A program made the position numbers and the translations under genes. Under the pieces are notes generated by a model, which saw only the letters and a list, made by a program, of their open reading frames with translations, searched no databases and was not told the origin of the DNA. A DNA stretch of 64,000 nt from Rubellimicrobium thermophilum DSM 16684 (GTDB lineage: Bacteria > Pseudomonadota > Alphaproteobacteria > Rhodobacterales > Rhodobacteraceae): assembly GCF_000442315.1 (NCBI RefSeq), contig NZ_KE557324.1, forward strand, positions 95,001 to 159,000, in the 5' to 3' direction. Positions 39,977 to 49,413 of this stretch are shown one piece after another; the first letter of the stretch is position 1, and the number at the start of each line of letters is the position of its first letter.

Positions 39977-41404
39977 TCAGGCCCAGTCCCGCACATCGGT
40001 CAGCCGCCCGGCGAGGGCGGCGGCCGCGGCCATTTCCGGGCTCATCAGATGGGTGCGTCCGCCCTTGCCCTGGCGTCCCTCGAAATTGCGGTTGGAGGTG
40101 GAGGCGCAGCGTTCCCCTTCGGCCAGACGGTCGTCATTCATGGCCACGCACATCGAGCAGCCCGAATCGCGCCATTCGAAGCCGGCCTCGCGGAAGACAT
40201 GGTCGATCCCCTCGGCCTCGGCGGCGAGGCGGACCGCCGCCGAACCGGGGACGACGATGGCGCGCACATGGGGGGCGGCGCGGCGCCCGCGGACCACCTG
40301 TGCGGCCCGGCGCAGGTCCTCGAGCCGGGCATTGGTGCAGGAGCCGATGAAGACCCGGTCGATGCGGATGTCCCGAAGGGGGGTGCCGGGGACAAGGCCC
40401 ATATAGGCCAGGCTCTGCTCCATCCGCCGGCGGCGGACGGGATCGCTGACGGCAGCCGGATCGGGGACATGGCCGGTGACGGGGGCGCAGTCCTCTGGCG
40501 TGGTGCCCCAGCTCACCTGCGGGGCGAGGTCGGAGATGTCCATGTCCACCTCGCGGTCGAAGGCGGCATCGGGATCGCTGCGCAGGCGGCGCCAGTCGGC
40601 GACGGCAGCCGCCCACCGGTCGCCCTGCGGGGCGAGGGGGCGGCCGCGCAGCCAGTCGAGCGTGCGTTCGTCCGGCGCGATCAGCGCCACGCGGCTGCCG
40701 GCCTCGATGGCCATGTTGCAGAGCGTCATGCGTCCCTCCATCGAGAGCGCCTCGACCGCCGGGCCGGCATATTCGATGGTATGGCCGGCGCCGCCGGCGA
40801 TGCCGATGCGCGCGATCAGGGCCAGCACGACATCCTTCACCGTCACCCCGCGCGGCAGGCTGCCCGTCAGGCGGATACGCATCCGCTTCTGCCGGCGCTG
40901 ACGCAGGGTCTGGGTGGCGAATACGCTTTCACATTCGCTGGCCCCGATGCCGAAGGCGAGGGCCCCGAAGGCGCCATGGGTGCAGGTATGGCTGTCGCCG
41001 CAGACCAGCGTGGCACCGGGCAGGGTAAAGCCCAGTTCGGGGCCGATGACATGGACGATCCCATGCCGGCGGTCGTGCATGGGGATGTAGGGAATGCCGA
41101 AATGCCGGGCATTCTGCTGCAGCCGGGCGACCTGCCGGGCGGCGAGCCCCTCGCGCAGGGGGCGGTCGCGGTGCAATGTGGGCACGGCATGATCGGCCAC
41201 TGCCAGATGCGCATCGGGCCGGCGCAGCGGCAGGCCGCGAGCCTGAAGGCCGGCGAAGGCCTGCGGGCTGGACACCTCCTGCACGAGATGCCGGTCGATA
41301 TAGAGCAGATCGGTGCCGTCCGCATAGGACCGGACCACATGGCTGTCCCAGATCTTGTCGTACAGCGTCCCTGCGCCCTGACCCATGGCAAGTTCCGTCT
41401 GCAT
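39977..41404 (-). CDS. LeuC-like large subunit of an aconitase-family hydro-lyase
   Basis: 475 aa. The [4Fe-4S] cysteines are in [10 protein letters not shown] and CSMCVAMN. Other family blocks: [11 protein letters not shown] at the start, [21 protein letters not shown], and [27 protein letters not shown] at the end. First gene of the five-gene minus-strand operon; divergent from hyuA. The start is 41404 or 41386; I find no strong ribosome binding site for either. An operator-like palindrome lies about 110 bp upstream, and a second copy of GAATACGCTTTCA lies inside the gene (40919-40931). Confidence 0.85.
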   Translation of the reverse strand: MQTELAMGQGAGTLYDKIWDSHVVRSYADGTDLLYIDRHLVQEVSSPQAFAGLQARGLPLRRPDAHLAVADHAVPTLHRDRPLREGLAARQVARLQQNARHFGIPYIPMHDRRHGIVHVIGPELGFTLPGATLVCGDSHTCTHGAFGALAFGIGASECESVFATQTLRQRRQKRMRIRLTGSLPRGVTVKDVVLALIARIGIAGGAGHTIEYAGPAVEALSMEGRMTLCNMAIEAGSRVALIAPDERTLDWLRGRPLAPQGDRWAAAVADWRRLRSDPDAAFDREVDMDISDLAPQVSWGTTPEDCAPVTGHVPDPAAVSDPVRRRRMEQSLAYMGLVPGTPLRDIRIDRVFIGSCTNARLEDLRRAAQVVRGRRAAPHVRAIVVPGSAAVRLAAEAEGIDHVFREAGFEWRDSGCSMCVAMNDDRLAEGERCASTSNRNFEGRQGKGGRTHLMSPEMAAAAALAGRLTDVRDWA

Positions 41405-41511
41405 TCGGGTTCCGGCCGGCCGCGCGGCATCCGGGACATCCGTCTGCCCCGCCCCCTGCGACCGGCTGCGGAAAGGTCTTGCGACCTGCCGCAACGGCAG
41501 ACTAGTGTGTA

Positions 41512-41527
41512 TTGAATACGCATTCAA
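41512..41527. promoter_or_regulatory. LacI-type operator TTGAATACGCATTCAA
   Basis: A 16-bp palindrome with perfect 6-bp arms (TTGAAT/ATTCAA), placed 42 bp before hyuA and about 110 bp before the LeuC-like gene in their divergent gap. It matches the site next to the LacI-type gene at 35598-35611 and the site at 46664-46677. Confidence 0.7.
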
Positions 41528-41568
41528 GTGGCGTCGAGGAACGGACGCCGTCCGGCAGGAGAGGGAGC

Positions 41569-43625
41569 ATGAGGCTGGGAGTCGATGTCGGTGGCACCTT
41601 CACCGATCTTCTGATGCATGATTCGAGGACAGGGCGCGTCTACCAGGCCAAGACCCCCTCCACCCCGGAGGACCAGTCGATCGGTGTCGCGAACGGGGTC
41701 CGCCTGATCTGCGAGAAGGCCGGCATCCGGCCGGAGGACATCGATCTGGTGCTGCACGGCACCACGGTGGCCACCAATGCCGTGCTCGAGGGCAAGGGGG
41801 CACGGGTCGGCCTCCTCGTCACGCAGGGATTCGAATACACCCTGCATCTGGCCAAGTCCTGGACGCCCGGGCCGCTGTTCGGCTGGATCGTCATGGACAA
41901 GCCCGAACCCTTGGCCTCGCTGGCCGATACCCGGGGCATCCCCGAACGGATCGATGCCCGGGGGCGCATCCTGCGCCCTCTCGATGAGGAGGAGGCCACC
42001 CGCCTCATCGACGATCTCTGCGGATCGGGGATCGAGGCCCTGACCATCTCGCTCATGCATTCCTACGCCAATCCGGTCCATGAGCAGCGCCTGCGCGCCA
42101 TCGTGCAGCAGCGCCATCCCCATGTGCCGGTCTCGCTCTCCTCGGAGATCCTGCCCGAGTTCCGTGAATATGACCGCGCCATCACCACGGTCATGAACGA
42201 TTACGGGCGGCCGATCATGACCCGCTATCTGAGCCGCATCGAGGACCGCCTGGCGGCCGAACGGGTGCGGGCGCGGCTGCACATCGTCCGCTCGGATGGC
42301 GGGCTGATGAGCGCGCGCGCCGCCGCCGACCGCCCCGTGCATACGGTGCTGTCCGGCCCGGCAGGCGGCGTCACATCGACGGTGATGCTGGCCCGGCGGA
42401 CGGGCCTTGGGAATCTGCTGGCCTTCGACATGGGGGGGACAGATCCACCGATGTCTCGGTGATCCTGGACGGCCGGCCGACCATCTCGCGTTCGACGGAG
42501 GTCGGCTATTTCCCCGCAAAGGTCCCGACGCTCGATGTGCGGTCGGTCGGGGCGGGGGGCGGGTCCATCGCCGAGGTCTCGGACCTGACGAAGTCGCTTC
42601 GCGTGGGGCCGCGCAGCGCCGGGGCCCGCCCCGGGCGCTATGCCCGCGGCGGCACGGAACCGACCGTCTCGGACGCCAATGCCGTCCTGGGTTATCTGCC
42701 GCCGGTCCTGCTGGGCGGGGACATGACGCTGGATGTGGAGGCCGCCCGAGGGGCGGTGGCGGCCATCGGCGAAAAGCTCGGCCTTTCCGCGGAGGCAGCG
42801 GCGCGCGGCATCCTTCAGATCGCCAATGAGGTCATGCTGGGCGCCCTGCGGGTCATCACCGTGCAGCGCGGCCTCGATCCGCGGGATTTCGGCCTTGTGG
42901 CCTTCGGCGGCGCGGGGCCGCTGCATGCCAACGCCCTGGCCGAGCTGCTCGGCTGCTATCCGGTGGTGGTCCCGGCCAATCCCGGGGTCCTCTCGGCGCT
43001 GGGCTTTCTCGAGGCGGAGTTCAAGAACGAATTCGTGCGCAGTTTCATCCGCACCGCCCGCGGAATCGAACCCGAGGCCGTCTGGGCCGCCCTGCGGGAT
43101 CTGGCCGGACAGGCCCGTGCCTGGCTGGACGAACAGGATGTCGCCGAAGCCGACCGCCGCCTGACCTTCTCGCTCGACCTGCGCTATGAACAGCAGGGCT
43201 TCGAAGTGACGGTCGATCTGCCCGATCCTGGCGCCATCGAACGGGGCGGGCCGCTCGATCCCGTCTTCGAGGCCTTCCATGCCCTGCATGAACGGCTCTA
43301 CGGGGTGCGCTTCGATGTCCCGGTCGAGCTGGTCGCGCTGCGCGTGGTGGCCCATGGCGCCACCGAACCGGTGGACGAGATCCCCGTCCTGGCCGAGGCC
43401 ACCGACCCGGCCGATGCCCTCATCGAGACACGACCGGCCTTCTTTGATGGCGGATGGGTGCAGACCCCCCATTACGACCGCACGAAGCTCGGCATCGGGA
43501 CCCGCATCGAGGGGCCCGCCATCATCCGCCAGTATGACACCACGACCGTCCTGCTGCCCCGTCACGCCGCCGAGGTGGATCGCCACGGCAACCTTCTCAT
43601 CCGTCCCCTCGCCAAGGGAGCCTGA
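41569..43625 (+). pseudogene. hyuA: hydantoinase/oxoprolinase A subunit, one apparent frameshift
   Basis: About 685 aa when corrected. ATP-grasping N terminus [17 protein letters not shown], then LVLHGTTVATNAVLEGKGARVGLL, the central LLAFDMGG...STDVSVILDGRP (break here), SVGAGGGSI, and GAGPLHANALAELLG. The frame is lost at the G7 run 42432-42438; one extra base (or two fewer) restores it. HyuA is the ATPase half of ATP-dependent hydantoinases and 5-oxoprolinases, which open cyclic amides. GGAGAGGG precedes the ATG. hyuB follows 2 bp after the stop. Confidence 0.9.
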
Positions 43626-43627
43626 CC

Positions 43628-45406
43628 ATGCCCGCGACCGTCGATCCCATCACGCTCGACATCATCGAGAACGCGCTCAAGAACGCCCGCTTCGAGATGG
43701 ACAATGTCGTCGTGCGCATCGCCCTCTCGCCCGTGATCCGCGAACAGCACGACGAATTCCCCATGATCTGCAACGAACGCGGGCAGATGGTGGTGGGACA
43801 GTTCGGGTCCTACATCCCCGCCATCGTCGAGAAGTTCCGCGGCGACATCCATGACGGCGACGTGTTCGTCTGGAACGATCCCTATGCCTGCAAGGGATCC
43901 ATCTCGCACAACAACGACTGGTGCGTGATGATGCCGATCTTCCATGACGGCGTGCTTGTGGGGTTCAGCTCCATCTTCGGCCACATGGTGGATGTGGGCG
44001 GCAAGGTGCCGGGCTCCATGCCGGTGGATGCCCACACGATCTGGGAGGAGGGGCTGCGCATTCCCCCGGTGCGCATCTACGAACGCGGCGTCCTCAACCG
44101 CGGCGTGCTCGACATCATGCTCAACAACACCCGCACGCCGGACATGAACCGCGCCGATCTGATGGCCCTGATCGCCGGCTGCCGGACGGCCGCGACACGG
44201 GTGCGCGAACTGTGCGACCGCTTTGGCCGCGAAACCTACATGGCCGCCTGCGACCTGCTGCTGGAGCGCACGCATGCCGCCATGAAGACCCTGATCGAGA
44301 CCTATATCCCCGAGGAACCCGTCACCTTCGAGGACTGGGTGGATGACGACGGTCTGGGCAATGGCCCCTTCCGCATGCGCCTGTCCATCTACCGCAAGGG
44401 CGAAAAGGCCGTCTTCGACTGGACCGGCACCGATGACCAGGCCCCGGGGCCGATCAACTTCCACATCCATGAAGGGCTGTGCAAGCTGTTCTTCGGCGTC
44501 TACATGATCATGGCCTTCGACCCCTCGATCATGTTCAACGAAGGCTTCTACGACCTCTTCGAGATCGTCCTGCCGGAGGGATCGCTGCTCAATCCCCGAT
44601 TCCCGGCGGCGCTGTCGAACCGGCTCAACACGCATACCCGCTTCTTCGACTGTCAGGCCGGGGCGCTGGGGCAGCGGGCCCCGCATCTGTCGATGGCCGC
44701 CGGCTATGGGACCAGCCCGCATTTCATCTTCACCGGCCATGACAGGGACGGGCGCTATTTCCAGCTGATGGAGCTGCTCTTCGGCGGCGTGCCGGGGCGG
44801 CCGCGGGGCGACGGGCTCGACGGGCACGCCTGGTGGCCGCTCTTCTCGGCCACGCCCATCGAATACATCGAGAACTATTATCCCGTCCTCGTGGAAAGCT
44901 ACCGCCCGACGCGCGATTCGGGCGGGGCGGGCCTCCACCGGGGCGGATGCGGCATCGAGAAGGTCTACCGGCTTCTGGAAGACGGCCGCGTCTCCATCCA
45001 GGACGACCGCGAGATCGTCCCGCCCTGGGGCATCAATGGCGGCCTCTATGGCGGCACCTCGAGCAAGTGGATCATCCGCGCCGGATCGGGCGAACGCGAA
45101 CGCCTGCCGTCCAAGAAGGACAATCTGGCGGTGAAGGCCGGCGACACGATCATCTTCATCACCGCCGGGGCCGGGGGCTGGGGCGATCCGCTTGATCGCG
45201 ATCCGGCGCTGGTGGCGCGCGATGTGCGCCATGACCTCGTCTCGCCCGGGAAGGCGCGCAGCGACTATGGCGTGGTGCTGAAGGAAGACGGCAGCGTGGA
45301 CGATGCCGCGACCGAGGCCCTGCGCGCCGCCATGCGGGCCGAGCGTGGAGAACCCGCGCCCTTCAGTTTCGGCTTTACCCCGCCCGAGCGCATCGCCGCA
45401 CAGTAG
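43628..45406 (+). CDS. hyuB: hydantoinase/oxoprolinase B subunit
   Basis: 592 aa. Typical HyuB blocks: DPITLDIIENALKNARFEMD, GDVFVWNDPYACKGSISHNND, FGHMVDVGGKVPGSM, FDWTGTDDQAPGPINF, and the C-terminal AGGWGDPLDRDP. It pairs with HyuA for ATP-driven hydrolysis of hydantoins, N-methylhydantoin, 5-oxoproline, acetophenone-like or other cyclic amide or carbonyl substrates; sequence alone does not choose. The adjacent amidase gene suits a ring amide or imide that is opened to a half-amide. Confidence 0.92.
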   Translation: MPATVDPITLDIIENALKNARFEMDNVVVRIALSPVIREQHDEFPMICNERGQMVVGQFGSYIPAIVEKFRGDIHDGDVFVWNDPYACKGSISHNNDWCVMMPIFHDGVLVGFSSIFGHMVDVGGKVPGSMPVDAHTIWEEGLRIPPVRIYERGVLNRGVLDIMLNNTRTPDMNRADLMALIAGCRTAATRVRELCDRFGRETYMAACDLLLERTHAAMKTLIETYIPEEPVTFEDWVDDDGLGNGPFRMRLSIYRKGEKAVFDWTGTDDQAPGPINFHIHEGLCKLFFGVYMIMAFDPSIMFNEGFYDLFEIVLPEGSLLNPRFPAALSNRLNTHTRFFDCQAGALGQRAPHLSMAAGYGTSPHFIFTGHDRDGRYFQLMELLFGGVPGRPRGDGLDGHAWWPLFSATPIEYIENYYPVLVESYRPTRDSGGAGLHRGGCGIEKVYRLLEDGRVSIQDDREIVPPWGINGGLYGGTSSKWIIRAGSGERERLPSKKDNLAVKAGDTIIFITAGAGGWGDPLDRDPALVARDVRHDLVSPGKARSDYGVVLKEDGSVDDAATEALRAAMRAERGEPAPFSFGFTPPERIAAQ

Positions 45407-45415
45407 GGACGGCCA

Positions 45416-45446
45416 GCCGGGATCCCGGATCAGGCGGGATCCCGGC
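45416..45446. terminator. bidirectional terminator between hyuB and Fe-alcohol dehydrogenase
   Basis: Perfect 12-bp stem: GCCGGGATCCCG at 45416-45427 and CGGGATCCCGGC at 45435-45446, loop 7 nt. Each arm itself contains the palindrome CGGGATCCCG, so a cruciform or alternative pairs are possible. It sits in the 72-bp gap of convergent genes, with no U-tract. Confidence 0.65.
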
Positions 45447-45478
45447 AACGGGTCATGCCGGCCGGCCATGGAGCGGGC

Positions 45479-46639
45479 TCACCAGGCGGCTTCGTAGATC
45501 GCCAGGGCATCCCCTTCGGTCACGGGCCGGGGATTGTTCACAAGGAGACGGGTCTGCTGCATGGCGGCCCGCGCCATCCGGGGCAGGGCCTCGCGAGGGA
45601 TGTCCAGATCGCGCAGGCGGGCAGGCAGGCCGAGGTCGCGGCACAGGCCCGCGAGGCGGTCGGCAAAGGCCAGGGCGCGGCGCTCCTCGGGCGCGATGGC
45701 CGCCAGATCGGGGAAGGCATCGGGGGCGATCCGGGCATAGGCGGCTGCCGCCGCCGGCGCATTGAAGCGCAGGACATGGGGCAGGACCAGGGCATTGGAC
45801 AGCCCATGCGCCAGATGGAACATCCCTCCCAGGGGATAGGCCAGCGCATGGACCGCCGCGACCGGCGCATTGGCGAAGGCCTGCCCGGCGAGCATCGCCC
45901 CCAGCAGCATCGCCCCGCGCGCGGCCCTGTCCGATCCATCGGCCATGACCTGCCGGATATGACCGCCCAGCAGGCGCAGCGCCTCGCGCGCGAGGGCGCG
46001 GGAGAGCGGGTTGTTGTTCGGACTGGCCGAGGCATAGGCCTCGATGGCATGGACCATCGCGTCGATGCCGGTGGCGGCGGTGACGGGACCGGGCAGACCC
46101 AGCGTCAGCAGCGGATCGAGAAGCGCCAGATCGGGCAGCAGAAGGGGGCTGGAAACGCCGCGCTTCTCCTCTCCGCCGACGGTCAGGATGGCGACAGGCG
46201 TCACCTCGGAACCGGTGCCCGCCGTGGTGGGGATCAGGACGAGGGGCAGACGCGGTCCGCGGGCCCGGCCCACACCCCAGGCTTCGTCCAGCGGTTCGCC
46301 CGAACCGAGCAGCAGCGCGGCAAGCTTGGCCACGTCGAGGGAGGAGCCCCCTCCGAGGCCCACGACCCCGGTCACGGCGGCCTGCCGGCCGGCCGCCACG
46401 GCCCGGTGCAGCGTGGCTTCGGCCGGATCGGGTTCGACGGCGTCGAAGATCGTGACATGGCTGCCGGCCGTCTCGAGCTGGCGGCGGGCGGGATCGATCA
46501 GTCCGAGCCGTCGCAGCCCCGGATCCGTCACCAGCAGGATCCGCGGGCCGAGCCGTGCCGCAGCAAGGCGTGCGAGGTCCTCGACGGCGCCTTCGGCGAA
46601 ACGGATTGCAGGAACGGTATGAAACTGGAAGGCCTGCAT
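45479..46639 (-). CDS. iron-containing (group III) alcohol dehydrogenase
   Basis: 386 aa. NAD site VVGLGGGSSLDVAKLAALLL, PTTAGTGSEVTPVAIL, metal ligands Asp and His in GIDAMVHAIEAYAS, and His residues in VHALAYPLGGMFHLAHG. It covers the usual Fe-ADH range (maleylacetate reductase, hydroxy-acid or glycerol dehydrogenases). The start at 46639 has GGAGAG before it, and an operator-like site lies 25 bp upstream, tying it to the hyu regulon. Likely role: reduction or oxidation of an aldehyde or hydroxy-acid formed in the pathway. Confidence 0.87.
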   Translation of the reverse strand: MQAFQFHTVPAIRFAEGAVEDLARLAAARLGPRILLVTDPGLRRLGLIDPARRQLETAGSHVTIFDAVEPDPAEATLHRAVAAGRQAAVTGVVGLGGGSSLDVAKLAALLLGSGEPLDEAWGVGRARGPRLPLVLIPTTAGTGSEVTPVAILTVGGEEKRGVSSPLLLPDLALLDPLLTLGLPGPVTAATGIDAMVHAIEAYASASPNNNPLSRALAREALRLLGGHIRQVMADGSDRAARGAMLLGAMLAGQAFANAPVAAVHALAYPLGGMFHLAHGLSNALVLPHVLRFNAPAAAAAYARIAPDAFPDLAAIAPEERRALAFADRLAGLCRDLGLPARLRDLDIPREALPRMARAAMQQTRLLVNNPRPVTEGDALAIYEAAW

Positions 46640-46663
46640 GATTCGCTCTCCGCTGCAAGGTTT

Positions 46664-46677
46664 TGAATACGGTTGCA
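46664..46677. promoter_or_regulatory. LacI-type operator half-site TGAATACGGTTGCA
   Basis: The sequence TTTTGAATACG repeats the left half of the operators at 35598 and 41512; the right half is poorer. It lies 25 bp before the alcohol dehydrogenase start codon. Confidence 0.5.
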
Positions 46678-46823
46678 CAGAGAGCGCAGGGAAGAAAGTC
46701 CACGCCTTTGTCCCGACGCGGGCAAGGCCGGGCCGGGCTGAGGTCTGCAGTCCGAAGGGGAAGGCGATCCGGCGCCCCCTGGCCGGGGACGCCGGGCGTT
46801 GGAGAGCTGACGCGGGACGGGGG

Positions 46824-48215
46824 TCAGGCCACCCGCTTCAGGGCTGCCTCCACCGCCGCGACGATCTGATCCAGATCATCCTCGGTCGCGATCAGCGCGG
46901 GGGCAAAGAGAAGCGTGTTGTTGAAGCCCGGCATGGAGCGGTTGGAGGCGCCGATGATCACGCCCTGCTTCGCACAATCGGCCACCACGGCCTGGACCTT
47001 GGCCTCGGCCAGCGGCTCCCGCGTCTGGCGGTCGGCCACCAGTTCGGCGCCCTGGAAGAGGCCCATGCCGCGCACCTCGCCGATCAGGGGCTGGCGCTCC
47101 ATCAGGGCCGAGAGCTTCTCGTGCAGCTTTGCGCCCATGCGGGCGGAATTGCCGAGCAGATCCTCCTCCTCGACGATGGCGAGGTTCTCGAGCGCCGCCG
47201 CCGGCCCGCCCGTGCAGCCGCCGAAGGTAGAGATGTCGCGGAAATAGCCAAGCCGGTCCGTGTCGTCCTTGAACATCTCGAAGACGCGTTCGGTGGTCAC
47301 GGTGCAGGAGATGGCGGCATAGCCGGAGGCCACGCCCTTGGCCATCGTGACGATGTCGGGCTGGATGCCGAACTGCTGATAGCCGAACCAGGTGCCGGTC
47401 CGGCCGATGCCGCAGACGACCTCGTCGATATGCAGGAGGATGTCGTATTTGCGGCAGATGTCCTGCACGCGCTCCCAGTAGCCCTTCGGCGGGACGATGA
47501 TGCCGCCGCCGGCGGTGATGGGCTCGAGACAAAGCGCACCCACCGTATCGGGGCCTTCGCGCAGGATGACCTCCTCGATGGCGTCGGCGGCCCGTTCGCC
47601 ATAGCCTTCGCCGGCGAGCTCTCCCGCGCGGTATTCAAGACAGTGGGGCACCTGGACGAAGCCGGGGACGAAGGGGCCGTAGAGGGCGTTGCGCTCCTGC
47701 TGGCCGCCGGCGCTCAGACAGGCGATGGTCGTGCCGTGATAGTCGCGGTCCCGGTAGAGGATCTTCCACTTCTTTCCGCCATGCACCTTGTGGGCGATCT
47801 GGCGGACCATCTTGAAGGCCTTCTCGTTGGCCTCGGACCCGGAATTGGAGAAATAGACGCGGGACATGCCCGGCATCTTCGCGATGAGCGTCTCGGCGAA
47901 CAGCGCGCCCGGAATGGTTCCGTTGGCCCCGGCCCAGAAATTGAGCTTCAGGACCGCATCGCGCAGGGCATTGGCGATGCGTTCGCGTCCATAGCCCACA
48001 TTGACCGTCCAGACCCCGCCCGAGACGGCATCCACATATTCCTTGCCGGTAATGTCCCAGACGCGCAGGCCGCGCCCCTCGACCATGATGCGGGGGTCGA
48101 TCTGGTTGGGACCCGGGGCGAAGGGCTTGTGCTGGATCAGATGGTGCCAGACATGGGCGCGGTCGGCCTCGATGACGGCACGAGGATCATTGGCGCGGTC
48201 GTAGAGGGTGTCCAT
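46824..48215 (-). CDS. tpa: taurine-pyruvate-type class III aminotransferase
   Basis: 463 aa. It opens [19 protein letters not shown] followed by [10 protein letters not shown], a pattern typical of Tpa. The PLP sites are [36 protein letters not shown] and the Lys in [15 protein letters not shown]. Taurine-pyruvate aminotransferase makes sulfoacetaldehyde and alanine. No taurine transporter or sulfoacetaldehyde acetyltransferase is nearby, so another omega-amine may be the real donor. The LysR gene upstream in the same direction (48294-49260) may regulate it. The start at 48215 is the family N terminus. Confidence 0.82.
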   Translation of the reverse strand: MDTLYDRANDPRAVIEADRAHVWHHLIQHKPFAPGPNQIDPRIMVEGRGLRVWDITGKEYVDAVSGGVWTVNVGYGRERIANALRDAVLKLNFWAGANGTIPGALFAETLIAKMPGMSRVYFSNSGSEANEKAFKMVRQIAHKVHGGKKWKILYRDRDYHGTTIACLSAGGQQERNALYGPFVPGFVQVPHCLEYRAGELAGEGYGERAADAIEEVILREGPDTVGALCLEPITAGGGIIVPPKGYWERVQDICRKYDILLHIDEVVCGIGRTGTWFGYQQFGIQPDIVTMAKGVASGYAAISCTVTTERVFEMFKDDTDRLGYFRDISTFGGCTGGPAAALENLAIVEEEDLLGNSARMGAKLHEKLSALMERQPLIGEVRGMGLFQGAELVADRQTREPLAEAKVQAVVADCAKQGVIIGASNRSMPGFNNTLLFAPALIATEDDLDQIVAAVEAALKRVA

Positions 48216-48293
48216 CTGGGCCTCGGCTGCGGGGGATGCGTTTCCGGGCAGATTGCCGCCGGCGCAGGCGCCGTTCAAGCCCGTCTCGGGGCA

Positions 48294-49260
48294 TCAGGCC
48301 CCGTCCGGAGCGGGGGCAGATCCCGTGGCAGGGCCGGGGCTGACGATCTGGGCACGCACCAGCGCCCGGATGCGATCCGCCGCCGGGGTCAGCCGGGCCC
48401 CCCCGTGGCGTCAGAAGGCCGTAGGTCGGCACCACGATGCCGAGGTCGAAGGGCAGGGTCACCATCCCTGTCTCCGGCCCTTCGGCAAAGCGCCGCGCGA
48501 CGGCACGGGCGATGGGGGCGATGGCGTTCGATTCGCGCAGCATGGCCAGGGTGAGCAGGAAGGACGCGGTGGCAAGCCGCCCCTTCGGCGCCGGCAATCC
48601 GAGCGCGGCGAGCCGCTCGAGCACGGTGCGCCGCAGCAGCGCCCCCTGGGGGGGCAGCACCCAGTCGTAATCCAGCAGCGCTTCGGGGGCGATCCGGGGC
48701 TGGCGCGTCAGCGCATGGCCGCGCCGCACCACGAGGGCCACCGGCTCTTCCTCCAGCGGTTCGTGATCGAAGAGCGCCTCGCGGCCTTCGGGCGGCCGCG
48801 CGAGGGCAAAGTCGAGCCGCCCTTCGAGCAGGAGCGCGGCGAGCGGATCGGACGGGGCCACCTCCACCTCGCAGGTGATGCCGGGATGGGCGAGACGGGC
48901 GGCCCGCAGCGCCGGCAGCACACGGTCGAGCGCCGGCCCGGTGACGGAGCCGATGCGGACATGGCCGGCCACGCCTGCCCCCATCTCCGCGATCTCGCGC
49001 GAGGCGGCGGCGATCTCGGCAAGGGCGCGGGCGGCGCGGCGGGCCAGAGCCTCGCCCTCGGGCGTGAGGCGAAGGCCCCGTCCCTCGCGCCGGTGGAGGG
49101 GGGTGCCGGCCAGCCGTTCGATTTCGGCAAGGAGGCGCGAGGCCGCCGGCTGGGTCAGGCCTTCGCGGGCCGCGGCGATGCCGAGCGCGCCGGTCTCGAG
49201 CAGGGCGGCCATCAGGCGCAGATGGGCGAGGCGCAGGCCACGACGGAGAAGACGGTCCAT
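48294..49260 (-). pseudogene. LysR-family regulator, one apparent frameshift near the C terminus
   Basis: About 321 aa when corrected. HTH in residues 10-70 ([37 protein letters not shown]), then a GbpR-like effector domain ([22 protein letters not shown]). The C terminus breaks at the seven-C run 48398-48404; with one base less it reads [20 protein letters not shown] and stops at 48294-48296. It is divergent from chvE (154-bp gap) and upstream of the aminotransferase. The GbpR relation and the place next to chvE suggest that it may control the sugar operon, as GbpR does for chvE in Agrobacterium. Confidence 0.85.
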
Positions 49261-49413
49261 GACATGACGATTCCGATATGTATCATGTCCGTATCCGTCT
49301 TTGACGATGAGGAGAAGCGTCGGCATGGTGCAGCCCTGCCCGACGGCGGAAACCCGTCGCGGGTGCATCGCAGGGCCGCGCGTGTTGCGCGCAACCCAGG
49401 GAGGACACTTTTC
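49261..49413. promoter_or_regulatory. divergent control region LysR/chvE
   Basis: 153 bp. An AT-richer stretch near 49262-49295 (ATTCCGATATGTATCATG) is the best promoter area. A good ribosome binding site, AGGGAGGA, lies near 49399-49404 before the chvE ATG. Confidence 0.45.

Noticed and set aside
39314-41404. Leucine biosynthesis leuCD
   Set aside because: No leuA/leuB nearby, and the genes are coupled to an amidase and a C-C lyase under a catabolic-type operator. A catabolic hydro-lyase is more likely, though the family alone cannot decide.
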